Below, piece after piece: positions 9,946 through 20,766 of a DNA stretch of 64,000 nt. The notes beneath the pieces are model-generated. The model was not told the DNA's origin, did not search any database, and was given only the letters and a program-made list of their open reading frames with translations. A program made the translations under genes and the position numbers. The first letter of the stretch is position 1; each line of letters starts with the position of its first letter. Location of the stretch: contig NW_019029012.1 of assembly GCF_002105155.1 (NCBI RefSeq), positions 310,001-374,000 of the forward strand, written 5' to 3'. Source of the DNA: Lobosporangium transversale (Eukaryota > Mortierellomycota > Mortierellomycetes > Mortierellales > Mortierellaceae).

Positions 9946-12462
9946 ATGATCAATTCACATCACAATGCAGCATCCTCTTCTTCCCACCTGAACAGGCATA
10001 CGGAGGAATACTCACCTTTATGGAAAGGCCATCAACAGCCACCTCTCGGAGGTCCAGTAGTCTCAAGATCTAATCTTCGATACTCTGCCGTTTCACAATC
10101 CAATCCCGAATCACCTATAATAGACACAGATGTTGCTGAAAACAGACTACAGGATCTAGGCCGTTGTATGGATGGGGATCCATTCAGATCACCCATACCT
10201 TTACTCTACCTTTATGTAGTGCATGCTCTCTGGTAAGTCAGGTTTATAGATCCAGTTTTAAACGGCGTTAATCGCTTTTAATAACAAATAAAATTGATTA
10301 TTAAATAATAGTATTATTATTGATAGTACATTTGACGAACGCATGTATGAGTTTGCATCTTATTTTTTCATCATGGAGATTTTCAAAAATACGTTGTTGC
10401 CAATGTCCATCTATGGGTTTTCTACAACAGTAGCAGGCATCATACTGAGCACAACTGTCGGATCGTTCGTAGACACCACACCACGATTAAAAGGTGAAGT
10501 GGGCTTTTTTTTATTTTTTATTTTTTTCCACGTTATACACTTGTCTAGCGTTTTTTTCCTTATCTGTTGTGTCACGTTCTTTTTTTTAATTTTTCCGAAC
10601 TAGCGGTCCAGTCATTCCTCTTGACTCAGAAATTGACTACCATCCTCAGTGCCCTTGTATTTTGGGCACTCTTGACATGGTTTGATCCATCATCGGATAT
10701 TCATATTCCCGCTATAAAATCTACGAAAACAATAGTGGCAATATCAGAGCCTACCCTTTCGCTCTATCAAGGCTATTCCTTGTTTACCTTCTTGGTCATA
10801 GCGAGCGGAGTTTTGAAGCTCTCTGCACTTGGGTGGTCTATTTCAATTGAACGCGACTGGATCGTATCTCTCTGTCAATCCGATTCTGAAATGTTGACAA
10901 GTAAATAAATTCATATTCATCAATACATCAATAATAACTGGAAAAAAAAAAAAAAAAAAAAAAAAAGCGTTGATTTAGAAATGTCGTGTATTGATTTTCT
11001 CTCTCTCCCTTACTAGAAATCAACGTCTTCATGAAAAGGATTGACCTTGTTTGTAAACTGGTATCACCATTGGCGTTTGCCACGTTGCTCACTCTGCTCC
11101 AGAACCCGGGGTATTGTAGTCTAGTCATAGCAGCCTGGTGCATGTGTTCGTTTTGTCTAGAACTCGTGCTTGTAAGGCGGATCTGGTTTAATTCCCCCAT
11201 CCTGCGCCTACCACGATCCATTCGATCCCATCGTAATAATAATGTCCGAACACGTCGCGATCAAAAACATAAGAAGGCCAACAGCTATAGCAGTGTGGTC
11301 AACCCTCTCTTCACCACAGAATACAATCATGATGAAGTAGAGCCCCGACGAGATCTGCTTTCAGAAACAGAGTCTGAGATAGCACAGTCTTCAACCAGAA
11401 AAATTCACCCCTCACCTTCACTCTTTAGAAGAGGTATCCACTCCTTTCAGGACTATGCTCATCATGTCGTGTTCCTTGGTAAGGGAATGAAAAAAAGAAA
11501 AAACAAACTAAAGCTATGTTAAAGTCTTAATGTCTTCAATATCATAGGCATTGTCTGATTCCTTTTTTATTATTACTATTATTTTAGCTTCACTATCCTA
11601 TGCAATCATTTACATCAATTTGATGAGGTATGATCTGCCATTTTTCACCGTTCATTCCGTTCATTATTAGCTTGCAAAAAGTGATTCTTATTTTACTCGG
11701 ATCTTTTTTATAGTGTTTCGGGAACTATGATTGGGTATCTAAAGTGGCGTGGTTTGACTGCAAGTTCGATTGCTCTATTGAAGGGAGTCTGCACATGTTC
11801 TGAACTCTTGGGGACCATTCTTATGCCCATCACAAGCCGTTATATTGGCCTGATCCGTAGTGGAGCTTGGTCAATCTGGTTTGAGGTTGTCACACTGACA
11901 CCAGTGCTCCTTTCAATCTATTCGGATCATTTGCCTATCCAGGCGATGATCTTTGGTAAAGTAAAAAACAAAAAGAGAAAGAAACAAAGAGCATGGTGAA
12001 CTATCAAAATTGTCAACAATATCGTTTTTTTTTTTTTTTTTTTTTTTTTTCAATTTATTGAATTTATTTTTCCATTCTTTTCGTATGCGCATTTGTATAG
12101 CTGGTATGGCACTTTCTCGTGTCGGAGTATGGTCTTTTGATCTAGTGATCACTCAAATCATGCAAGAGTACGTTGAATCTGATGCTAACAACGCTGGTAT
12201 AATTAACGGCTGGCACTATTCCATGATGAGCCTATTTGAACTGATCCAGTTCATCTTGACCATGGTCTGGTCAGACCCACAGCAATATTTTATGCCTTGC
12301 ACACTCTCATTCGTTTGTGTCATCGTGGGTGCTGCCGTGTACTCTGCGTATGCCATGCGTATGCGTGGCCATCTGTTCCATTATCATCGGAATAATCTCA
12401 CTGCTCACATATCACCCGCTGTTGCAGTGAATGAGCAAAGAAGTGAAGATGATAGCAGATAA
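9946..12462 (+). CDS. Ferroportin-like iron exporter (SLC40 family)
   Basis: Polytopic membrane protein that in this family moves Fe2+ out of the cytosol, across the plasma or vacuolar membrane. Seven exons join in phase: 9946-10232, 10327-10493, 10604-10900, 11017-11478, 11588-11627, 11714-11955 and 12101-12462, giving about 618 residues. Family hallmarks are the TM1 block with D-E-R-M-Y-E-F-A, the first-loop G-S-F-V-D-T-T-P-R-L-K, the M-K-R-I-D-L-V-C-K segment after the first domain half, and S-R-V-G-V-W-S-F-D-L in exon 7. The N-terminal ~85 residues are polar and variable. A large hydrophilic loop (about residues 300-390) separates the two halves, as in animal and plant ferroportins. Intron 6 has a T25 tract. 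AATAAA lies at 12474-12479, just after the stop. Substrate and localisation are inferred from family only. Confidence 0.9.
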
Positions 12463-12600
12463 AGTAGATTTTGAATAAATCATCTTTATCTATTGTACAA
12501 AGGGGGGTTTTTTCTTCTTCTTCTTTTTTGTCTATTCTATGCCAAAACAGTATATCTATTGGATGCTTTCAGTTCATGAGGGTGTTTATCACTAATCCCA

Positions 12601-13658
12601 TTATCGCGCTCCAGGTGGCAGTACATCGCCACCGTGGCCCGACCATTGCTTTACATAGTCCATTACAGCTTCATACACTAGGAAATTAAGCGAGTGGATC
12701 GGCATGGCTCTGTAGCATGTGACACTCAGTCCTCGATACAGCCCGCGTACACCTTCGCGTCTGACAATATCTCGAGCACAATCAAATGCGCCAGAGTACT
12801 TTGGATTAGATACCAGAACCTCTTTCTGGACTACACTCTTGACAAGATCAATTGGGAAGACCACCAACCAAGAGAATACACCGCAGAGACCACCAGCAAA
12901 AAAGTGGACCATTGGTCCTGGACCTTTGAATTGAGCTGTCATCGGTGTTTCCGCCGATCCAGATGTAGGTTTCATGTCGTGGTGGGGTCTAATATGTTCA
13001 ATCGTTTCCGACATAAGTCGCTTGATGGTCTCATAGCTTGAAAAGTAGATACCTGTGCCCAACAGGTCTCTAGCGATATGCAGGTTGGCGCCCTTGTACA
13101 GTCCAGTCCAGCCCTTCTTTTGTACAATAGCCTTTGCAGTCTTCCAACTAGATGCTCCAGCCTCTTCTTTCGGTGGTATTCCATATTGGGAGACCGATCC
13201 ATGGGACTGCCTCTCTGCTCTCACAGCGGCCGCAGGCGACACAGCTGAACTTCCAGTTTTTTTGTCCATAGGCAATCCTTGTCTTAAAAGAGTATCGCCT
13301 GTCAATGCTGTAATCTCTGCCTCCTTCCTCGCATGCATCTCCATTAATTTCTCCAATTGTCGCTGCAGCTTCACAAGTTCCAGAGGACTGGACATCAAGG
13401 CAACGACTGTCCCTGCGACTGATCCTGAAATAAACGTAAGGCCAATTAGCGATGGTATCGTATTACCATGCATGGCGTCAGCATAACTCCTGACGTTTTG
13501 TTTAGTTCCCTCGTACACAGAGAAGGAAATGGATTTGATGATCGAGACCGTAATAAGAGGTGGGATCATACCTAAATCAATTATCAAATCAAAATCACAT
13601 CCAAGTTACTCTCTCTCTCTGTTTGCTCTAAAGAAAGTTTCTTTGATTCCGTCTATCC

Positions 13659-13689
<31 letters not shown>

Positions 13690-14580
13690 TTCTTATCATA
13701 CCTCGAAAGAATCCTCCCAGTCGCTCTTCTGCATATGTTTTTTTAACACAGTCCATAATAGAGTTGTATGAATGTGTCTGCATCCTTGTCTTGACAGAAT
13801 CAAACTACATCAGTTAAATAAAGAAATAGAGCACCGTTCATTTCAGTTATCGGTAAGGTAAAAATAAAAATAAAATTAACGACAATCCCTATTGCCATTT
13901 TTTATCCATCCAGCCACTCCTTCTTGTTTCCATCGTCTATATGAACATTTTGTCGAGATCCAAAAAATAAAAATAAAATAAAAAAAAAAAAAAAAAAACA
14001 TTCCTGATAGGAATTTCTTGTCCATTGACTTAATCAATTGATTGAGTGGCAAAGTTTAAAATTGACAGCATGGCAATAGTTGGTTTTGACTAGCACTCTT
14101 ACTTACAGGGAAGCCCGACAGCACACTGCATACAGCAGCGCTTGATGCTGCCAATACAGTTCTATTTTCTGAGTGATGATACCACAGATGAAGGAAAAAT
14201 CAAAAAAAAAAGGATCGGCGTGTAAAAGGTTAGTTGTTTTTTTTTTTTTTTTTTTTTTCACTCAAGGACAAATACAAACAGATCTTATAATTTCTTATTT
14301 TCATTAACCGAAGAGTGGTCCATAAAGTATTCATAAACATACTCCAAGCCCAATCCTGTGCTGCTTGATAGGTATGTGGTGTGATAGGGAAGAGATGTGA
14401 GACAGTGGAGGAGGTTGTTGTGGTTGGGATGTCGGTTTTTAGCTCGGAAGACAATCCCTCATCGGATCTCTTTTTATTATGGTTGAGGATGCTTTTGTTG
14501 TCTGGTGGAAGAGATACAGAGGAGGGTGATCTGTCCCCTGGCTGTAGAGCATCCTCTGTGATGGAGGATGCATGGACCAT
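12601..14580 (-). CDS. Mitochondrial carrier family (SLC25) protein
   Basis: Inner-mitochondrial-membrane solute carrier of about 457 residues. Exons are 14580-14343, 14168-14107, 13804-13702 and 13571-12601, all phase-consistent. The three repeats each carry the P-x-[DE]-x-x-[KR] signature: P-F-D-S-V-K (after which T-R-M-Q), P-L-E-L-V-K and P-I-D-L-V-K. Two features are longer than in typical ~300-residue carriers: a polar N-terminal extension of about 70 residues and an insertion between repeats (charged coiled segment M-H-A-R-K-E-A-E plus a P/S/A-rich stretch). The substrate cannot be deduced; the overall pattern recalls amino-acid/carnitine-type carriers. It is convergent with the ferroportin-like gene (138 bp between stops). 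The intron before the last exon has an A run on the plus strand (T on the coding strand). Confidence 0.88.
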
Positions 14581-14956
14581 TCTAAAAGTAATACTGTTGC
14601 TGGTCCGTTGCAGATGGGAAAGATAGTGTCAGTAATGGAAAAGGAAGACAAGACTGTGTGATGCGACAATCAGAATGGTAGAAAAGGGATGACATACACG
14701 CAAAGAGAAAGAGAGAGAGAAAGATAGAGACAGATGGGTGGCCAGGATTCGGAGAAACAGGTGATCTATTCCCCAGCCGTTCTGTATTTTGAAGTTCTGT
14801 GGGGAGCAATCGCCGATCCCGCTGGCAGTACCCATCCAACCACAGCCATGGATCTGAATAATCATGTCACATCTTTTTTTTAGTTCGTTGTTATTACAAT
14901 TGTTTATTGATATTTTCCGAGCAAGTGAAAAAAAAAAAAAAAAAAAAAAAAAATCT
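14581..14956. other. Intergenic region between carrier and AP-3 beta
   Basis: 376 bp. Holds the carrier promoter and AP-3 beta 3' end. An A26 run lies at about 14928-14953. Minus-strand open frames here have no recognisable domain and were not accepted. Confidence 0.4.
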
Positions 14957-15990
14957 TCAACGCCGCCCGTTTGTTCGCTTCATCGATGGAGGTAGGATAG
15001 CTTCTTCTTCAGACGATGACGCCTCTTCTTCATCTTCTTCCTCTTCCTCTTCCTCCTCCTCTTCCTCATCGTCATCATCATCCTCACCATCCTCCGATTC
15101 ACTTTCACTTGAGCCACTTTCTTCACTTGTTCCTTCCTCGCCGGTCTCCTTTTCACTCTCCGAACTCGTCCCCTCTTCCGAGCTTGTCTCCTCTTCTGAT
15201 GATTCGTAGAATTTGTCCAACGATTGTGCACCTCGATCATACCGTGATCCCATACTGGGGCTAGCACTGCTGCTCATCTGATGTTGGCGATTCTGAGGAT
15301 AAAAGGAATCACTACCAAACCCAGTGCGATCATTCATATATCCAGGCGCCTCCATCGTGGCAGCTAACCTACGCACAGATGGGTCGGGTTGAGTTGTGGG
15401 CCAGTCCGGCAAAGGCTCATATCCAGCCACGACACGGTTCAGCACCAATGACATGGATCCGATCTTGTACTGCTCACGACCTTATTGTAACAGCAAAGTT
15501 AATAATCAATTAAAAAAAAAAAAAAAAAAAAAAAGTTAATAAACATAGTAAGAAAATAAATAATCTCAGGACTTGGAGATCGCCAGATCTACTTTACTCA
15601 CCATGTGAAGGGTTCTCGCGCTCTGGTGCAGGCTTTTCACTTAACAAGATAGCTTTAGCATGGTCGGAAAGATTGAGTGCCTTTTCATTATATTCAAAAC
15701 CGCCTGTATCACCATCGTCCTGATTGATATCATGTGATGTACCGTTTTCATGTTGTTCTGGCTCCAGATCCACATCTGTAGAAGCTAAAGCTGCAGTATT
15801 ATTTTGGGCGCCACCATAAACGAGTCCCCTGAGAAATCGAGCCCTATCACGGACAATGTAGTCGAGATCGTAGCGTGCCATGTTGAGAACGTATTGAAAC
15901 AGCAAGTTGATAGTTTTCGATGATGTTCCTTCTTGTGCTACCAGTTTTCCTCCAAGTGTTAGGATTTGAAGCTTGCTAGTTTCATTCTAG

Positions 15991-16025
<35 letters not shown>

Positions 16026-18346
16026 CGTTATTGTTGTTGTTGTTAGTGTTGTAAATAGAAGATTGTATCGTTTAGAATAAAAGTGCAATGATTGATGGAT
16101 CTCTTGACTGCTTCGTTGATGTATCCACATACCTCTGAGCAGAACGATTTGGCGGCTTTACGAAGCACATCTGGAGCTATGGTGGGTAGCTGTTCGCAAT
16201 GCTGTCCAACGAGCCAAAAAATGTTTGCGCGAGCCAATGATTCAGTGATATCATCCAAACCTCTTGCGAGTTGCGTAATAATGACCACGCTATCGCCCGG
16301 TCTCTGTTGAAGAAGGCGACGGATAGCGACAACGGACTCGGCAGCGACAGAATCTACATAAAAAATAAATCGAGATATAACAGTCGGTATTAGCATCCGA
16401 TTGCAGCTCTTCGATCCAGTGTATTGATCTGGGTATGCAGGTTATACTTGCCTGATTTGCTATATGAGAGCTTGAGAAGGCCACCGAGGCAGCTATGTGC
16501 CATCTCGGGTATATTTGATGCGCATCGACCAATTGCCTCGATCGCCTGTGTGACAAAATCCTTGTTCGAACTCTTGACATATTCTTGTAGCTCGCGCAAA
16601 ATAAACGTGATATTACTTTCAGTTGCAATCATTGTCAGAATATCCAATTTTAGATTGCGGATAAAAATCGGATCCGTAGAACGAACAAAGAAGTGTTGGT
16701 AAAACTGATCGAAAATGTAGGGTCGTTCACTGGCTATGGCAACAATGTTGTTGAGAACTACATATTGGATTTCCCGATGACTCCTTAACAATCGAATTAG
16801 TGGGCGTCCAATTTTATAACAATCTTCCGCCGGTGCTAAATGCATAAAAAGTTTAGCAACTGAAAGGACGACCTATTGCAGCAAGAGTAGCCTGTGTGTT
16901 AAAAAGAAGAAGTAATAAAGCTGACTTGGGAGCATAGATGCGGCTTCATAATTAGGCAACACATCTTACTTGACTGTTCCGACTCTGTAACAGTGGTAAT
17001 GCACATTTCAATAAGAAAGCGAGATCTGGGTCTATAGTATTGTTGCTATCGTCATCAGATGAATCATTGCTGTCGGAGGAGTGATGAGATATGTCTGAAT
17101 CATCGTCCGAATAAAACGATTTTACAACACTTTTCTCCTTTTTGGCGCGGATCGTAGGTGCGGATGTCTTTCCAATGGGATTAAGAAATTGTGTCCTGAA
17201 AGCCAGTAAGAAGAAATTGATAACGGTCATTAGTAGATAAATTGATTTAGTAGATCAAACATCATTGGCATCATTAGGATATGAAACGCTTCAGTTGATC
17301 AAATATTAAGCGCTCCATCGAAGACCTACCTTGAATAGCGCAGTAACAAGTCTATAGCTGTAATTTGACCCCACTCATCCATGTCTACTAGCATCCTGCA
17401 GAGCTTCCTATACTGAGGATGAATGAGGTCCAATCTATCAGGACAGACGTGGTTGAACGCCATGATGACACTGCCAATTGTGAACGTCGAGTTGTCGCCA
17501 AGCATTGTACTGATAATGTCGATCAAAGCTTCCTTTTGGGCTGGGTCTAATCTATTTTTTTTTTACATACAAAAACTATAAGATAAATATGGGTCCAGGA
17601 AAAAAAAAATAAAAATAAAAATAAAAATAAAAATAAAAATAAAAATAAAAATAAAAATAAAAATAAAAATAAAAATAAAAATAAAAAAAATAAAGGCGAC
17701 GAGTTGTCATGTTGTATGCTCATATTTCCTTTGCTTATATGGTCAACGTACTGATAACATTTTGGGATTGCATGAGCAGCTATCTTGCGGACATAGGGCG
17801 ACAGATCGGTAACACACTTTTTAATACCCAGCATGACAATAGGGCTAATGACGGGGACACGGATACCAGACATGACGCGTAGTGCCATGGCTCGGATAAG
17901 CTGATTTTTATCACTCAAATCCTTTTGAAATGTGTTGATGGATAACAATGCGAGATCCTGTTCCTGTTCTGCATAACGTAAGATGTAAATGTAGACCAAT
18001 TTGCGGACTTCCAAACTTGTAGATGCCACATTCTTGACTACATCAGGGAAAAACTCGGACACATCTCTACCCTTGGAGATCATCTATACGTGGTTTGTTG
18101 TCAGAGGACGATTTTTTTAAGAATCGAGAGTGTGAATGAGTTACAACATGGATGTAAAGTATTTGTCGAACTTATTCCAGATAACATCTTTCATCTATTG
18201 ATTGGTAGCTTTTACTCCGGGCTGAGAGAACTACGTACAGCGATCAACCGCTTCAAACCATCCAGTTTTTCTTTCTCATATTTTGAATCCAAGTTCTTGC
18301 GGATTTCTCTATTATATTAAAATGAACAGATATGTGTGAATGGCTT

Positions 18347-18379
<33 letters not shown>

Positions 18380-18587
18380 ACGCTAGAATATGTTGTCATG
18401 TTTCTGAGGCTAATATGGGGTGAGTTGTTGCTATTTACCTCATTTTGTCTTCGTTTGTGTCGAGAAAATGCGCTTGGTTCTCGAAGCGAAAGTCACGAGT
18501 ATTTTCCACTATGCCATCCTGAACTTTTTTAGAGAGTTTGACTGCGTTGGAAGTCAAGGTCTTGAGGTACGCGTCTACGTTATACAT
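14957..18587 (-). CDS. APL6: AP-3 adaptor complex beta subunit (Apl6-type beta-adaptin)
   Basis: Large adaptin of the AP-3 coat, which packs cargo such as vacuolar proteins at the late Golgi/endosome for direct transport to the vacuole. Nine exons: 18587-18439, 18308-18239, 18083-17752, 17551-17330, 17195-16970, 16872-16452, 16353-16133, 15986-15602 and 15480-14957, giving about 849 residues. The N-terminal HEAT/ARM trunk shows the beta-adaptin blocks ([29 protein letters not shown]) and the G-Y-E-P-L-P-D-W-P signature near the trunk end. An acidic D/S patch sits in exon 5 and a strongly acidic E/S-rich tail forms the C-terminus; no appendage ear is present, as in other fungal Apl6 proteins. 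The sixth intron starts GCAAGT (GC-AG); phase excludes the neighbouring GT. The start chosen is the first ATG giving a beta-adaptin N-terminus; the frame stays open upstream to 18686. Confidence 0.92.
17600..17694. repeat. (AAAAAT)n hexanucleotide array inside AP-3 beta intron 3
   Basis: About 14 nearly perfect copies of AAAAAT on the plus strand, ending in a slightly irregular unit. It fills roughly half of a 200-nt intron, so it may influence intron length variation between strains. Confidence 0.95.
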
Positions 18588-19705
18588 GGTTGGTTGGAAC
18601 ACTAAGTATCCGTGATAGGAGGATGACAGAAACGGATGAGTATGCCACACGGGTAGAGAACGAAGAGACTGACCCTCCAAGAGCAAGAAAAGAAAGGAGA
18701 AGTTTAAAAATAAAGGTCAATTAACGTAATGTGTAATGTGGAATGTGCGATGCAAGTTTTTTTTGTTTCTGTTTCCTCAACTGGCAGGAGTGTTCTCTGT
18801 ATGCATTTCTACGTACGATATTTCTGTTGGACGAGCAGATCTACGTGTCTGTTCTAATCATTATAGCACGTGATAATATACCCTTAATTATAACCTTTTT
18901 TTTTGTTTGTTTTTTTTTTTCCCCCGTTGGTTTAGTGTGATGTGTGTCAGAAAAAAAATATTCAGACACCCTTCACAGGCTGGGGTCTAAAGAGTTTTGG
19001 CAACAACATAAAATAGGACCGACCCCCATCAGAACTTCATCCTTCTTTCCTTTTCTCCTCACCAATTTACAAGGTAATACCCATGCACCATTAACCCATG
19101 CACGCACCCCCCCCCCATTCCTTCGCACCCTCCTCCTATTTTTTTTTTTTTTTTTTTTTTTTCCATCCTTTTTAAATACTCTTATTTATAAGACACATTA
19201 CCCTTATTTCCACTTCATCTTTCTCTTTTTTAATCATCATACTTTTGTTAGTTCATGTTTATTTTATTTACTATAATATAATTGGGGAAGGGACGTGAAA
19301 AAGGGGAATACTAGGTTGCTTAACATAAACGCCATCCATGGACAATTAAGATGCTCCGTAGCAGTACTGGAAAGTTCGGGCGGATCGACCGACTGGCTAT
19401 GATCTAAGGAATTTCTCAACATCTCTTTCTGGACCAAAACCACAGCTCACAAGGAGCTATTATCTCATTGAACCCAGAACATCGGATTTGAAGAGGGGGG
19501 AGGAGGGAAGAGGGCAAATGAGAAAAGAGTGTATGATGTTACAGTTTTTTTGTTTTCCATGGGAGATTCTGGCGATGGGGAACGCTTCAAAAAAACTTTT
19601 TCCTCTCTCTTTCTTTTTAGCTTGAAAGTTATTCAATAAGGCTACACTACGAAACTTAACTGACAAGTGCATTTTTTTGCTTTTTTTTTTTTTTTATTAG
19701 ACACA
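18588..19705. promoter_or_regulatory. Divergent upstream region of AP-3 beta and eIF5A, with probable eIF5A 5' UTR intron
   Basis: 1.1 kb without a supportable ORF. On the eIF5A side the sequence TTTTTATTAG ends at 19700, five bases before the ATG, after a T17 tract, which is a textbook 3' splice site and implies a leader intron. A possible donor is AAG|GTAATA at about 19073, following a pyrimidine-rich leader. Both are read from sequence only; the donor is uncertain. Confidence 0.45.
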
Positions 19706-20330
19706 ATGTCCGACGACGAGCAGCACAACGTCCAGTTCGAGGGTACCTCCTCCGGAGCCTCGTTGACCTTCCCCATGCAGTGCTCTGCCCTTCGCAAGAA
19801 CGGTCACGTTGTTATCAAGGGTCGTCCCTGCAAGATTGTCGACATGTCGACCTCAAAGACTGGCAAGCACGGTCACGCCAAGGTCCACTTGGTTGCCATC
19901 GATATCTTCACTGGCAAGAAGCTCGAGGATCTTTCTCCCTCCACCCACAACATGGATGTCCCCAACATCAAGCGTACTGAGTACACTCTCGTCAACATCG
20001 ACGATGGTTTCTTGAACCTTTTGGACGCTGATTCCAACCAGAAGGACGATGTTAAAGTTCCAGAGGGTGAACTCGGTGAGAGGATTGAGGCTGACTTTGA
20101 AGCTGGCAAGGACGTAAGTCAAGTTTTTTAATACCCTTTATCATCCCAAATCGAACATTCGCTATTCTCTTTTAATTCCTCAATTGACTTTTTTTTAACT
20201 TGTTTGGACTTGATCTTTAACCAATATACATATATATTTTTTTCTGCTTGCTTATTAGCTCCTTGTCACTGTTGTTGCTGCGATGGGTGAGGAGGCTGCC
20301 GTCTCTGTCAAGGAAGCTCCTAAGGCCTAA
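19706..20330 (+). CDS. EIF5A: Translation elongation factor eIF5A
   Basis: Hypusine-containing translation factor that relieves ribosome stalling at polyproline and other hard motifs and aids termination. Two exons, 19706-20113 and 20259-20330, encode 159 residues, normal for eukaryotic eIF5A. The hypusination loop [12 protein letters not shown] is intact, with the modified lysine at K54. The following F-T-G-K-K and [12 protein letters not shown] blocks are the usual SH3-like/OB-fold core. Codon choice is visibly C-ending and biased (GTC, AAG, CTC), as expected of a highly expressed gene. A leader intron is likely (acceptor at 19700). Confidence 0.98.
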
Positions 20331-20766
20331 TTAAATTTTTGGCAGTAGTCCTTTTGAAGTGCATTTTCGCAAAGCATTTGTTATTCAATTAAAATAACTT
20401 TTGAAAAACATCCTCGAACTTTTGAAGTTGAATGTACTGTAAAAAGAAAAAGAAAAAGAAAAAAGAAAAGAATTATTCAGACAAGGGCTGCAATTCTGGC
20501 ACTCACTCTTAGTATGAGTATGAATATGAATATGCTCATTTTGTTTTTGTATAATACAATCAGATTTGTTGGTAAAGTGAAAGTATGCAGTACTTTTTTC
20601 TTTTTTTTTTTTCTTGTTGGTGACAAAATTGTGCGTGCAAAAAAACCAAAGAATTGGAGGGAATGATATTGACAAATAAAATGGGTTTCTAAGTAAATGA
20701 GATGAGAGGGTATAAAGGTGTTGATTTACAAAAAAGAAAAAAGATAAAAAAAAGAATCTAATCAAT
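20331..20766. other. 3' intergenic region between eIF5A and LRR gene
   Basis: The two genes converge here. AT-rich, with several A- and T-rich runs and no domain in any frame; it serves as 3' untranslated regions for both. Confidence 0.45.

Noticed and set aside
13055..13486. 143-codon plus-strand frame
   Set aside because: Antisense to the mitochondrial carrier, whose three carrier motifs prove the minus strand is coding.
14629..14865. Minus-strand frame upstream of the carrier gene
   Set aside because: No recognisable motif, repetitive Ser/Leu tail, and it overlaps the likely carrier promoter.
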